A stretch of 64,000 nucleotides of DNA from Arthrinium phaeospermum. Taxonomy: Eukaryota > Ascomycota > Sordariomycetes > Amphisphaeriales > Apiosporaceae. The notes under the pieces were generated by a model, which was not told where the DNA came from, did not search any database, and was given only the letters and a program-made list of their open reading frames with translations. The position numbers and the translations under genes were made by a program. The DNA lies in assembly GCA_006503535.1 (NCBI GenBank), contig QYRS01000013.1:62001-126000 (forward strand), given 5' to 3'. Shown piece by piece: positions 1-9,848 of the stretch (position 1 is the first letter of the stretch; each line of letters begins with the position of its first letter).

Positions 1-441
1 CACGAGCAAGAGCGACCAGTGGCTCCCTCCCTCGGCCATGCCAACATTCCTATTGTCATTGATTGGCAGGAAGATGTGGGTGATTCCGCGAAAGTCGGGG
101 AGCGCAGACCGAACGCCTTCGGTGTCCCCGTTCTTCATCAAGAGGAAGGTCATGCTAGGACGCAGGAGGACAATGTGCGCCTGTGGGTACTTTGACAGGA
201 TTTCCTGTTCGAGAAACTCTTCCCAGAAGGCGATGTTCTAGTGAAGACGAAAGCAGTAAGCCACCGAGCCACGGCCCACGAATCTTGGCCAAACTCACGT
301 TATCTGTCAGCCAGTCCGCCTTGAGACACTTGATGTCTTCGTATGTCACTTTCCCCCCCCCCCCTCATGTTAGTCTGGCTTTGGAGGAATCGCAGAGGGG
401 CTTCATCGCGTACAGAGAACATCGTGGTCTGCCGCAAGCAT
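1..441 (-). CDS. NEDD8-specific/Ulp1-type cysteine protease, partial (3' end beyond window)
   Basis: C48-family (Ulp1/SENP8/NEP1-like) peptidase that removes NEDD8 or SUMO-like proteins. Three exons are read on the minus strand: up to 414, 348-299 and 237-1. Introns 413-349 and 298-238 carry GT/AG borders, and the first has an ACTAAC branch site. Spliced in phase they give DHDVLLTYEDIK, WLTDNNIAFWEEFLEQ, HIFLPINDN and GGSHWSLLLV. These match the family's 'WLTDN.I.F..E' substrate-groove block and the 'FLPIND...GGSHWSL' block with the catalytic His. The Asp and Cys of the triad would lie beyond base 1. The ATG at 441 is my choice; the same frame stays open further upstream, so the start is uncertain. 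The DEN1/NEP1-like assignment is favoured over general Ulp1 because the family core begins so near the N-terminus. Confidence 0.8.
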
Positions 442-2023
442 AGAGTCAGTTTCGGCCAGCAGGTACAAGGGGCGGCCCTGGCTGCAGTGACTCACATGAA
501 AGGTAGGGCTGCGTTGGCGAAGGTGAGGGGGAAAGCTACAGAGACATAGGTTAACCACAAGACGGCAAGCACACAGGGTGCTGCTTGCTCACGCTGTCGC
601 CTAACCGCCTAGCGATCCTGTCTCGGATAGGCATCTTGGATGCGAGAAGAGAGCGGCAAAGGTAGCGCTGCTGGGTTGCGCGGTGCGAAAGTGATGCGAA
701 AGATGTGTGGGCAAGCAACAAAGACTGGGGGCGAAGCGGGCGTGTCGAATAGCCAGTAAAGTAATGTATGCGCGCAGGGTTTGGCGTGTCGAGAAGAACG
801 GAGGCCGGGCGGCGGAGGTTACTGGGACCTAGTGCAACTCTATGAAAGCCTTCAGACGGGGCAGGCGTGGAGGGAGAGCCCAGCAACGAGGGTTCTCGCT
901 TGGCCTGCGAATGGGCACCGGTGATGACAGTCAGTCGGCGCCCTTGGTTTTTAGAGGCAAGGAAGCGACAACCTACGTAATGGGGGTTGAGGTAGATATG
1001 GAGAGGCACAGGACGGCTTCTGATTTGCCGGGACAAAGATGTGTACAAGGACTGACTACTTTTGGGGCCAGGCGGGATGACGCTGCCGTTGCTTTGCCGC
1101 TGGTGGGTTTTTTTTTTTCCTTCCTTCCTTCCTTTTTTCCCCCCTTTGGCGGCCTGTGTCGTCGGGGTCTCGATCTATGTAGTCTTGAACCTCGATTAGA
1201 TTGGGGGAGTGCGAGGCCGAGATAGCTCCTGAAGAAAAGAAAAAGAGAAGCTCCCGAGAAAAGATCCTCTCCAGGTTCAGGTTCAGGTTCGGGTTCGGGT
1301 TCAGATCCAGAACCAGAGGCGGAAAATAGAAGGCAGTGACAGGGCTGCCTGACTGGATGCAACGAGGGGCAAAGCGGATCGTGCAAAGAGAACGGGGCTG
1401 GCAACTGCAACTGGGTGTTGGTGTGCTGCAAAGTACAATTAGGTAAAGTTAAAGCCAAAATTGCGGGGGGAACCAAAGTCAGGCCCAGTGCCAGTGCCAG
1501 TGCCAGCCGGGGGCCGGGGCACCGATTGTTTGGTTCCTACTACCTACATACACCTACTTACATCAATGAAGCATTGGTACATACAGTACCTACCTAGTCA
1601 CCTCACGTTTTCCGGTACATGTTCCGATATCCGGCTGGCGTCACAGCCGCACCCAGAGCTTACATGCACCGATTAGTTGTTTTGATCATCTCTCTTTTGA
1701 TAAACGGCTTGCTAACTTGACTACCGGGCAGGCCGGCAGGCGAGCAGGCAGTGCTTCCTAGCCGTCACCCCGGGCCCGCCGCCGTGCACGCTCAAGGTGA
1801 ATGCGGCGGGACGGCATGACGCAAACGCGGCTGAGCTGCATACAATATTATCATAACAATGGCCTCCAACCTCTCTCGCCCCTCTCGTATAGCCACCAGA
1901 CTTGATAGCTGCCCTAGGCAGATTGGTCTGGTGAGCACCGGGGGAGGCACCATCGTCGCGACACATGCCGCGGTCCATGCCGCTTAGCTCTGGGGTATAT
2001 GTAGTCTCTTAAGTTGCCTTCTC
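442..2023. other. Intergenic/5' region of the protease gene
   Basis: No coding exon is supported here. A 165-codon minus-strand open frame (1048-551) has no recognisable protein character and is probably leader or promoter DNA. The stretch holds a T/C tract with TTCC repeats (about 1107-1144), a GTTCAG/GTTCGG hexamer array (about 1272-1305), a GTGCCA array (about 1486-1507), and several TACCTAC-type motifs near 1540-1600. Confidence 0.5.
1272..1305. repeat. Hexamer tandem array (CAGGTT / CGGGTT)
   Basis: About five tandem copies of a 6-bp unit, CAGGTT drifting to CGGGTT. It lies in the intergenic region upstream of the Ulp1-type protease gene. A second short array of GTGCCA units lies near 1486-1507. 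Confidence 0.8.
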
Positions 2024-2749
2024 TCACTTCTTGCCGGCGTCTTGTTCTAGAAATTCCGGGTTTTGCTCCATGGTGGAGGATATGAACCCACGCAGGGCGG
2101 CCCATCGGTTCGGCATGCTATTGCTACTGCTGCTTGTCGCCTGGCTCTGCTGCGTCGAGGGGGGGTTTGATTGGTGGCTTGCTTCGGCACAGCCGCGTCG
2201 TCCTGCTCGCTGGCGCGCATGGCATTCAATTGCGCCATGTTACCCTGGAATCGCTCCAGTTCGCTCTTGACCAGCTTCTCCTTGCGCTTCAGTGCGCCCT
2301 TCCGGCTGCGCAAACTTTTGAGTCGGACCTTGCCTTCTTTGAGCTGCCTGAGACCATCTTCTGTCGCGCCATCCTCGAGCAGATCTGGCAGGGCCTTTTT
2401 CAGCGAGTCCAGGTCTGTTACCAGCTTCTTGCCAGGGCGGCGGCGCTTCAGGGGCTTCTTGTTGGCCTTCTGGATGCGCGTGACAAAAGAAGAGTGTTTG
2501 ACCAAGCGTTTGTCCTTTTTGGAACTGATGAAGGAGTCGGACACCGGGGCCGCGTCCGGGCGCGGAGCTTTACGAGGTGCGTAGGGCTCGGGGCCATTGG
2601 CCTTGGCTGCTAACTTGGCACGCAAGGAGCGCCTCTTTGTCGGTGCTATCGGTGCCTGTAAATGGTAAATGAGCCAGAGGCACTATACATATGTACATAC
2701 ATGCAGACGTGGCCATTGGGAATGGAAAGGGGAGGGGGGCGCTTACCAT
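2024..2749 (-). CDS. SLX9: Ribosome biogenesis protein SLX9
   Basis: Nucleolar pre-40S assembly and export factor. Exon 1 is only the ATG (2749-2747). A 91-bp intron (2746-2656) follows, and exon 2 starts MAPIAPTKRRSLRAKLAAK at 2655. Family blocks present: DSFISSKKDKRLVKHSSF, KKPLKRRRPGKK, RKGALKRKEKLVKSELERF and the C-terminal NRWAALRGFISSTMEQNPEF ending at the TGA at 2024-2026. The C-terminal block lies in a different frame from the centre. Either a 41-bp intron (2190-2150, GTGCCG...GCAG) joins them in phase to give 197 aa, or one base is missing from the seven-base C run at 2159-2165. The gene is divergent from UBA4, with about 410 bp between the starts. Identity is secure; the 3' splice model is not. 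Confidence 0.9.
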
Positions 2750-3160
2750 GGTGGTGCATCAGAATGGCCAAGTTACACGCGAGGGAGCCAAGATGGTCAA
2801 GCTTGAAGACAGCACAGTCCAAGGTTGGGTAGGTAGGTATGTAAGTAAAGTATTATTAACCTTTGATGATAACGATAACAATAGCCCCGCTCTTGAGGTT
2901 CTGGACTTCGGTTTTTTCTTCTTTTTTCTTTTTGGTGGGGTTGGTCTTCATGGTCCTGGGCTGGTAAAGTGGAGGGTGGAGGGGTTCCGTTCAGGTGTAT
3001 GCGACCAACTGGACATTTGATCAATGAATCAGATAGTTGGAAGAGAAGAAACAAAAAGAATCAATACACACAATATTTGGTAGGTGCACACATTTACCGA
3101 GTATCGCACGTACTTGTTCTGCTCCATATTTGTTCCCTCCTCCATTTGGCAATTTTGGAA
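2750..3160. promoter_or_regulatory. Shared divergent promoter of SLX9 and UBA4
   Basis: About 410 bp between two start codons pointing away from each other. It contains a TAGGTAGGTATGTAAGTAAAG motif cluster near 2829-2849 and a T-rich pyrimidine tract near 2910-2935. No clear TATA box was recognised. Confidence 0.5.
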
Positions 3161-4573
3161 ATGGAGCCAGCTTCATGCAGAGCCGAACAGCTCCGGTTGC
3201 AGATCGCCAAGGCCGAGTCCGAGCTGAGAGGGCTCCGGTTGCAGCTGAGCCAAGTTGAGTCGAGACAAGAAGACGCTCCTCCCGTCCAGCCCGGCCAGTC
3301 CGAGCCGCCATGGAAGTGGCCTCTGCAGCAGCAAGACTATGAGCGCTATGCCCGCCAGCTCGTCCTTCCCAATGTCGGCGTTGACGGACAACTGCGTCTG
3401 AAGTCGGCTGCCGTCCTGGTTGTCGGTGCCGGAGGGCTGGGATGTCCTGCTGCCGCGTACTTGGCCGGTGCTGGTGTGGGGACCCTTGGTCTTGTCGACG
3501 GCGATGTAGTTGAGGCATCCAATCTGCATCGTCAGATAGCCCACAGCCACCCCAAGATCGGCATGAACAAGGTTGATAGTTTGGCCGAGTATTGCATGAA
3601 CCTCAACCCCCACACAGACTGTGTCCGGCATGCCGCTCATCTCACGCCCGAGAATGCCGCCGGCGTCGTCTCAAAGTATGATGTCGTTCTCGACTGTACC
3701 GACCACCCAACTTCTCGCTACTTGATCTCGGACGCCTGTGTCCTGCTGCGGAAGCCGTTGGTGTCGGCCTCTGCGCTCCGAACAGACGGCCAGCTGATCG
3801 TCTTGAACAACCCGCCCGCGCCCGGGGGAAGCAAGAGCGGCGGCCCCTGTTATCGCTGCGTCTTCCCCAAACCACCGCCCGCTGACGGTCTCCTCAGCTG
3901 TGGAGAGGGCGGCATCCTGGGGCCCGTAGTTGGCGTCATGGGCGTGTTGCAGGCTCTCGAAGCCATCAAGCTCATTGCCGCCGGCCTGGCCCCCTCACCT
4001 GAGCCACCTGCCCCGAGCTTGTTGCTCTTCTCTACAGCCGGTGCCTCGACATTCAGATCGATGCGGATGCGTGGCCGGCGACCAGATTGCTTCGCATGTG
4101 GCAATTCTTCCAGCTTGACCCTCGACGCCCTCAAGTCCGGCATGGTCGATTATTTGCTCTTTTGTGGGGTCCGGAGCCCCGTCCGGGTCCTGGCCCCTGA
4201 TGAGCGCATTACTGCCACGGCCTATAGCAGCATGATAGCAGAGAAGCCTGGGTTTGCACATCTACTGCTGGACGTGCGAGACCGCGAGCACTACACCGTG
4301 GCCAGCATCCCGGGCGCCGTGAACGTACCGTTTTCCATGTTCCAAAGGGCAGACGTGGGCGAACAGGATGGGACTCGCGCGGACTGGTTACCGGAATCAT
4401 TGCCACCAGACGCGCCCATCTATGTCGTCTGCCGCATCGGCAACGACTCGCAACTAGTGGTGCGCAAACTGAAGGAGATGCGCCCAGGCCTAGGCCATCG
4501 ATTCATCGGCGACATACAAGGAGGTATGGAGGCGTGGAAACATGAAGTAGACAAGACCATCCCGTTTCTTTAG
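3161..4573 (+). CDS. UBA4: UBA4/MOCS3-like adenylyltransferase-sulfurtransferase
   Basis: E1-like enzyme that adenylates and thiolates Urm1 for tRNA 2-thiolation (and the small MPT synthase subunit in Moco synthesis). Single exon, 470 aa. The frame is open upstream to 2969, but the ATG at 3161 (MEPASCRAEQLR) gives the family's short coiled-coil N-terminus. The ThiF/E1 domain (about 55-310) shows the VVGAGGLGCPAAAYLAGAG nucleotide loop and NLHRQ. The zinc pairs are CYRC and CFAC, and CGEGGILGPVVG carries the conserved Cys. The C-terminal rhodanese domain (about 340-470) has the active-site loop VCRIGNDSQ. All key residues are present. Cytosolic. Its 3' end faces PAM17 (tail-to-tail, about 190 bp). 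Confidence 0.95.
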   Translation: MEPASCRAEQLRLQIAKAESELRGLRLQLSQVESRQEDAPPVQPGQSEPPWKWPLQQQDYERYARQLVLPNVGVDGQLRLKSAAVLVVGAGGLGCPAAAYLAGAGVGTLGLVDGDVVEASNLHRQIAHSHPKIGMNKVDSLAEYCMNLNPHTDCVRHAAHLTPENAAGVVSKYDVVLDCTDHPTSRYLISDACVLLRKPLVSASALRTDGQLIVLNNPPAPGGSKSGGPCYRCVFPKPPPADGLLSCGEGGILGPVVGVMGVLQALEAIKLIAAGLAPSPEPPAPSLLLFSTAGASTFRSMRMRGRRPDCFACGNSSSLTLDALKSGMVDYLLFCGVRSPVRVLAPDERITATAYSSMIAEKPGFAHLLLDVRDREHYTVASIPGAVNVPFSMFQRADVGEQDGTRADWLPESLPPDAPIYVVCRIGNDSQLVVRKLKEMRPGLGHRFIGDIQGGMEAWKHEVDKTIPFL

Positions 4574-4764
4574 CCATGGTCACACTAGGCAGGTTCAAAA
4601 AGGAGAGCACGAGGTATTGTTTTGACCGACTACATAGTAAACCTCTCTGGTAATAATACATTGGAGTGGAAGGCCGTTGGGCAACTTGAAGGAGAAGTGT
4701 GGCTAAAGGCTGAACAGAATACTCCCTTGCTGACCTGGTCCTTGTTCGATAGTCAGAGGACCGC

Positions 4765-5553
4765 CTAGACAAAGCTGGTGCGCTTCTTGTTGAAGGCCCT
4801 CTGGTCCTTCATCCATTGCCGATAGCCTGCAACGCTGGAGATCTTCTCTCCGTAGTAGTCGGGGACTTTGGGCCGAGAGCATGGTCAGCAACTAGAATGA
4901 ATGGCTCGGCCAAAGCTGAAGGGGACTAACTCACCGGGGTTTCCAACGGAGCTGACGCTGGGGTCAACACGGTTCTTCTTGATCCTGGCAAAGAACTCGG
5001 CTTCCTTGATGGCCATGGGCTGTTTGACACCTCGCTTGAGTGTATAGAAAATGGCGGAACCCAGACTGGGACCAGCCAGCCATCCGAGGGCAGCAGAGCC
5101 CATAGTCATCAAGCCAAGGGTGATGAAAGGATCGAGTGGGATGCTGCCCATCCAGTCCATGTCAAGGTTGACCAGCACCATACTGGCCATGCTTCCACCC
5201 ACCAGCATGGTCACCAAGCTACATGCCAGCTGGTAGCGTCTTCGGGTCTTGCGCAGCTTGAAGAAGGTGTCCCAGTTGAGGTCGCGGGCCGAAGCGGCAG
5301 GGCCGGCAGGGCCTGCAGTGGTGGTGGTAGAGGCGGTGCGGCGAGCCAGGAATTGGCATTGTAGGCTTTTGGGTCTACAGGTGCCGGGGCGTATGTGTCG
5401 GGCCAGTGTGGAGGTGGTGAAGTGGCGTGGCGAGAAGCAGGATGGCGTGGTCAGTGGTGGTGCAGCTTTGGTGACGCCAGAGGCAGAGGGCAGCTGGAGA
5501 CTCCGCCGGCCCAATGCGCCGAGGCGCATTATGTGAGCGTTGGTGGCCAGCAT
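4765..5553 (-). CDS. PAM17: PAM17, presequence translocase-associated motor subunit
   Basis: Inner-membrane component of the TIM23 import motor. Exon 1 is 5553-4935, intron 4934-4866 (GTGAGT...CAAAG), exon 2 4865-4765, giving 239 aa. The N-terminus is rich in Arg, Ser and Thr with almost no acid, as in a mitochondrial presequence. The family core LNWDTFFKLRKTRRRYQ (about 92-108) is followed by two hydrophobic segments, LACSLVTMLVGGSMASMVLV and the DPFITLGLMTMGSAALGWLAGP region, then RRGVKQ-like and FFARIKKNRVDPS. The splice restores the conserved tail VPDYYGEKISSVAGYRQWMK. Either Met1 or Met9 could serve as start; Met1 is annotated. Confidence 0.95.
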
Positions 5554-6268
5554 GCTGTGCGACAGTGCAAGCCTGAGGCAGTCCCGGTCTGGGATACCCA
5601 GCAGAGTGGTTTGGATCGATATAGAGGATGGTATAGGGCGGGGAAGGCTGTTGTCGCTGCAGCGAAGGTGGCTGGATGAGGTGGTGGTGGTGAATCGTGA
5701 AGTCGGGACGTCGGATGGTGAATGACCAAAGGCAAAAGGCGAAGATGAAAAGTCAAAGCTTCAGGGCCTTTTTGGGGGGAAGCTCTACCTAGCTGCTAGC
5801 TTGCAGCTCTTGTTCGAATGTGTACCTCATGTACTTCAAAGAAGTGTGTAGAGTACATGTACCTTCTTGATGTAGATAGGGCCATACACACACTGTACTG
5901 GGGCCAGCAACCAGTCCCCCAGGTGCCAGGTACAAGCAATAGTGGATGCTGGCGGGGCAGCCGAAGCAATTTGGTGCATTTGGTGCAGGTGGAGTTGACG
6001 GCAGGTACTTGTCTTCCCCATGGCTGTAGCGCCAGACAAGGGTCGGCATGGCTAGGCATGGCTAGGCAAGGGCGCGCAAGGGTTGAACAGGTACATGCTG
6101 CGAAGCGCCCTTAAGCCCATCGCGCAGAATATTCCCCAGGTAGGTACAACCATCCATCCATCTCGGTTCACGCGACAGCGTCAAATCCACCACCTGCGCG
6201 TGCTATATTTGCTCGGCCAGTCGAACTCCAGAGCATGTTACCCCGCCCAACCCGGCTTCTTCTGGGCG
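5554..6268. promoter_or_regulatory. Divergent promoter region of PAM17 and the chromodomain gene
   Basis: Contains an AGTACATGTACC near-palindrome around 5851-5862 and a tandem GGCATGGCTA repeat near 6047-6066. An in-frame ATG at 6083 would extend the chromodomain protein by 62 residues, but that stretch has no protein character, so I treat it as leader. Confidence 0.4.
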
Positions 6269-7609
6269 ATGGCATCTTCACCTCACACTGGCCTGGCTTC
6301 GCGCGCCCCGATGAAGCCCGACTTGAACAAAATCGAAATCCCTTTGACAACTAAACCTCGACCCTACCGGCGCGGGGATGGGCCGTCCATGGCCCCCTTG
6401 TCGCTTGCCCTCGAAAACGACTCTACCGCAGTCATTGCCGACAAGTTCGTGCGCTTCCTCCCGGACCGACCCTATAAACAACAGATGCATTACTTGGTCA
6501 GGTGGTCCGATCTGCCCGCCGCCGCTCTGGCTGTTCCTGCAACCGAAATACTCGACTACGTCTCCTCACGCGTCCTAGAGGACTACGAATATCAACTTTC
6601 GCTCGAGGAGGACCAGCTGCTGGAACAACAACAGCAACAAAAGGAACAGGACAAGACCAGGCTCAAGCGTCCCCGAGACAGGCCCGCCAGACCACAAAAC
6701 CTAGCATTACCAGAATCGCAGGCCAAACCAGCCAGTCTGGCAAGGAAGCGCGGGCGCCCAAGGCGAGCCAGCTTTCAGCCGAGCCGTTCCCTGCTCGATC
6801 ATGGCCATGTAGCTGCAGTTGAAATTTTGGCTCCGTCCACCCCTACATCGGCGCCTTCCATGGCTACAACGCCTAAAAGGGGGCCAAAGCCGTCTTTATC
6901 AACGCCCCAAAAGGCATTTGCTCCTGTCGCCTATGCCGACGACCTCGCCGAGGAGTTTACGGATGAAGAAGTAGACCTGGACGAAGCCCTTACGCAACAG
7001 CTCAGCCGAAAGAACGAGTACGATGTTGGTGCTGACGACACAACAATACTTTCCAGTGGCTTCACACCGGTGGGGAGGGCGGTTGGGCAATGGGCCCCCC
7101 GGAAACATTCAAGAAGCCCCGAGCCGGAAAGTAACAGGGAAAGGGAAACGATAGCGGCATTCATGCCCCCTCCTGACAGCAACCCGAATTCCCAACGGAA
7201 GAAAAGGCGCAAGTTGTCCAGGCCCGAGCCCAAACTTGAGCCGGCATGGGAGGTCAAAAGACTAGAGGGGCACATGATAACCGAGGTGGGCGGGCAGCCT
7301 GTGCGGTTCTTCAAGGTGCGCTGGGAAGGCGATTGGCCGCCGAGCGAGAATCCAACGTGGGAGCCCCAGGAAAACCTACCTCCCGGGCTGGTGAAACAGT
7401 ATCTCAAGAAGAAAGCAAGAAAGGAAGGGGCAGAGATGGAGCTTGTGTCTCCGCTGCCAATACCCCCAAGGCCGCCCAGAAAGTATTCGAGTGTTGCCGA
7501 GGCATTCGAAGGGGAGATTGAAGAGTCACAGCACCAGCTGGCTGCTGATGTTGCAGAGAGCGACCATGACGAACGGCTGTTGGTTGAAGAGGATCACTTT
7601 GGTTTTTAA
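6269..7609 (+). CDS. Chromodomain protein with AT-hook-like motif
   Basis: 446 aa, one exon as read, start chosen at MASSPHTGLASR. A C-terminal chromodomain (about 333-388) is clear: WEVKRLEGH, then VRFFKVRWEGDWPP and NPTWEPQENLP, with the aromatic positions that normally cage methyl-lysine. The segment MHYLVRWSDLP (about 73-83) could be a degenerate first chromo-like fold. ARKRGRPRRASF (about 158) is an AT-hook core. The middle is low complexity: a Gln run, Pro/Ser/Thr and acidic patches, and the basic stretch KKRRKLSRPE. Probably a nuclear chromatin reader. It is too divergent for me to call HP1, and I know no specific orthologue. Convergent with the next gene (about 300 bp). Confidence 0.75.
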   Translation: MASSPHTGLASRAPMKPDLNKIEIPLTTKPRPYRRGDGPSMAPLSLALENDSTAVIADKFVRFLPDRPYKQQMHYLVRWSDLPAAALAVPATEILDYVSSRVLEDYEYQLSLEEDQLLEQQQQQKEQDKTRLKRPRDRPARPQNLALPESQAKPASLARKRGRPRRASFQPSRSLLDHGHVAAVEILAPSTPTSAPSMATTPKRGPKPSLSTPQKAFAPVAYADDLAEEFTDEEVDLDEALTQQLSRKNEYDVGADDTTILSSGFTPVGRAVGQWAPRKHSRSPEPESNRERETIAAFMPPPDSNPNSQRKKRRKLSRPEPKLEPAWEVKRLEGHMITEVGGQPVRFFKVRWEGDWPPSENPTWEPQENLPPGLVKQYLKKKARKEGAEMELVSPLPIPPRPPRKYSSVAEAFEGEIEESQHQLAADVAESDHDERLLVEEDHFGF

Positions 7610-7910
7610 AATTCCCTGGCCGAGTCGTGGGAGAACACGACTGCTGTATAGTGGGAAGCAGGGCGTCGGTGGTGGGGGGCTTATAAGAAGTAGTCACTAG
7701 GCGATTTCCTGTATTCATCCAGGGGGAGACTATGGGGTGAACTATGAAGTCTAACTACTTTCTCCTGGAACGGGGCAAAACAAAAGAAAAAGCAACCGCC
7801 CCAGTTCCGCCTCTAGTTCTCGCCCCCTGTAGGTGCCTGAGTCGGCTCAGATCCCGGGAATGATGGTGTTCATACTAGTACAAGATGTGGTGTAAAAGAG
7901 GACAAGCGCG
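7610..7910. other. Convergent 3' intergenic
   Basis: About 300 bp between two stop codons pointing at each other. It presumably holds both 3' UTRs. Nothing else recognised. Confidence 0.5.
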
Positions 7911-9848
7911 TTAGATCTGTGGCTTGAGATCCTTCCGGGTCCGATTCATCCAGTAGCGGATGTTTTTAGACCATTCCTTCTGGTCTTTCAGGAACGCGGT
8001 GAAACCTCTCAGCTCAAGGTACTCGTCGTCGGTGTACACCCTGTCTGGATCCTGGGCGATACCATCGAGGGCGCTGCGAGCAGTTGGGTTTTGTCGTGCG
8101 CCTTCATGCCCGCCCTCGTGGGCGAGGGAGTGGCCAGAGGAGTGGCCAGAGGAGTGGCCAGGGGCACCATCAGCAGCAGGTGGCAACGGGTTCGCGCCAC
8201 CGTGGTCGATATGCTCTGCGGCCTGGCCCATGTCAGGATACGCATTCTGAATGTCCCAAGAAGGGTCGCCCAAGACATTCGTGAGGCGAACGAGCTCATT
8301 TGCCGCCCTGGTCTGCGGCTTCTCCCATGTCTCCAAGGGCCCATCACAGGGATCAGCAGCAAATTCAATGACGGTTTGCAGCATAGGGAAGAGGGCCTCG
8401 CAGCTCTTGACCAGCCGGTAAGTCTTGGTGGCGAAATCCAAGTCTCTGAAGCGCAAAATCAGGCGGTGCTCTCTCAAGTCGAGCATCGCATCTTCCAGGG
8501 CATCTTGCACCCGTGGAAACCAGCGCCGCAGCGAGTTAACGAAAGCCCTCAGTTCCTGGACGGGCGCTTTCTTGATCTCGATGCATCTTGTGAACCCCTG
8601 CTCTAGTGATGCCATGGATGCGGCTGACATGGGATAGGAAGGCGTGTTGGCGAGGTTGACCAAGCACTTGTGGCCACAGAAGACAACAGCGTGCGAGTTG
8701 GCGTACTCGTAGTAGGCATGTGCGTGTCTCCAGTTGGCAAACTGCACGATGGCCGTGGCCGTGGCCGTGTCGCTTATGCCGCGGAGTTGGACCAGGGTCG
8801 CCCGCAGGACCTTTCCACCACGCACCGCCCCCAGCACGTCGCGGAGCTGTGCTCTGATGCTCAAGTCGGAAATCACGACAGTGCGGCACTCGTAATCCGC
8901 GCGTTTCTGCTCTGGTCGTAGCGGCAGTCCCAGCTTGGGGCAATACCGAATGCCATAGCGAAAGACGGGGGAGATGGTTCCATTCTGCTTAGCGTAGGTG
9001 CGGATGGCCTGATTGCGCTTGCGCTCGGTGCCATAAAGCCTGTCAATTAGGTCCTCGTTGGGGACCAGCACCTCTGGCTGGCTGCGGGGGGTTGTTTCGG
9101 CAGGGGCGGTAACGGGGATATCGCCGCCATGGGGTGTTTTGGGTGTTCTGGATGCCGAGGTACCAGCACAAGCAGCCGGCATGACCAGCGCGGGCTTCTT
9201 GGGGCTGGTGTGGGAGTCGTAGGCGCCGCCTGGAGCAGGCTGGGCAGTTTGCTGCTTCTCCTTGGACGGCTCGTGCCCGAAGAGGATGAGGTCACTGCCC
9301 AAAGGTTTCCAGTCCGGTGCTTGCTCCACTGCATCGGCAGCGGCATCGGCGTCATGCTTGTAGCAACCGGGTTGTCTGAAGGTACACGAGGACGAGAAGT
9401 CGTCGAGTAGATCATGGATGACGCGAGCGTTAGTTGGGGATTCGCGTACGCTGCCATGAACCCCGGGCCCGTGGTTAGATGTATGGGCCTGGCCGAGCGT
9501 GCTGCTATGGAGGGCACACTCGTTGAGCTGGTCTGCAAGTTGCTCCTCGAGACGGCTCAGTTGGCGCTGGGCATCGCGGAAGCGTTGGAGCGCAATGACA
9601 ATATTGGCGTGCCCGGTAGGGTAGGATTCGCTGATTTGCACCAGGTCGTGGAGGTTGCGCTCGCGATGTTGTTGCACGGCGTGGAACTGGGAGGTTGCCA
9701 TTCCATTGATGGAGGTGAGATATTTCGTACGGGCTGCGGGCGAAGAAAGAGTAGGCTCGGCGCGGATCAGCTGGAATAAGTCTTTCAGGTGCCTGAAGCC
9801 TTGTTGGTCCCCGTGGGAGAAACAAGTAACGAGGCCATCACCGGCCAT
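7911..9848 (-). CDS. Unknown fungal protein with RRM-like domain
   Basis: 645 aa, single exon. The frame extends 28 codons upstream, but those codons are a translated GT/GC microsatellite, so the start is set at MAGDGLVTCFSHGDQQ. An N-terminal helical part (about 1-130: KDLFQLIRAEPTL; heptad-like QRQLSRLEEQLADQL) is followed by a disordered centre. At about 320-400 the sequence RTVVISDLSIRAQLRDVL, GGKVLRATLV and ATAIVQFANWRHAHAYYEYA follows the beta-alpha-beta pattern of an RRM. A second alpha/beta segment lies at about 425-500. A tandem GHSSGHSSGHS stretch (DNA repeat near 8126-8162) precedes a conserved-looking C-terminus. RNA binding is an inference from the fold pattern only. Confidence 0.7.
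   Translation of the reverse strand: MAGDGLVTCFSHGDQQGFRHLKDLFQLIRAEPTLSSPAARTKYLTSINGMATSQFHAVQQHRERNLHDLVQISESYPTGHANIVIALQRFRDAQRQLSRLEEQLADQLNECALHSSTLGQAHTSNHGPGVHGSVRESPTNARVIHDLLDDFSSSCTFRQPGCYKHDADAAADAVEQAPDWKPLGSDLILFGHEPSKEKQQTAQPAPGGAYDSHTSPKKPALVMPAACAGTSASRTPKTPHGGDIPVTAPAETTPRSQPEVLVPNEDLIDRLYGTERKRNQAIRTYAKQNGTISPVFRYGIRYCPKLGLPLRPEQKRADYECRTVVISDLSIRAQLRDVLGAVRGGKVLRATLVQLRGISDTATATAIVQFANWRHAHAYYEYANSHAVVFCGHKCLVNLANTPSYPMSAASMASLEQGFTRCIEIKKAPVQELRAFVNSLRRWFPRVQDALEDAMLDLREHRLILRFRDLDFATKTYRLVKSCEALFPMLQTVIEFAADPCDGPLETWEKPQTRAANELVRLTNVLGDPSWDIQNAYPDMGQAAEHIDHGGANPLPPAADGAPGHSSGHSSGHSLAHEGGHEGARQNPTARSALDGIAQDPDRVYTDDEYLELRGFTAFLKDQKEWSKNIRYWMNRTRKDLKPQI
8126..8162. repeat. 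12-bp coding minisatellite (three copies)
   Basis: Three tandem copies of GAGTGGCCAGAG inside the RRM-like gene, encoding the GHSS repeat on the minus strand. Because the unit is a multiple of 3, copy-number changes would keep the frame. Confidence 0.8.

Noticed and set aside
551..1048. 165-codon minus-strand open frame upstream of the Ulp1-type protease
   Set aside because: No domain, splice link or coding bias seen; it joins no conserved N-terminus of the protease family in phase.
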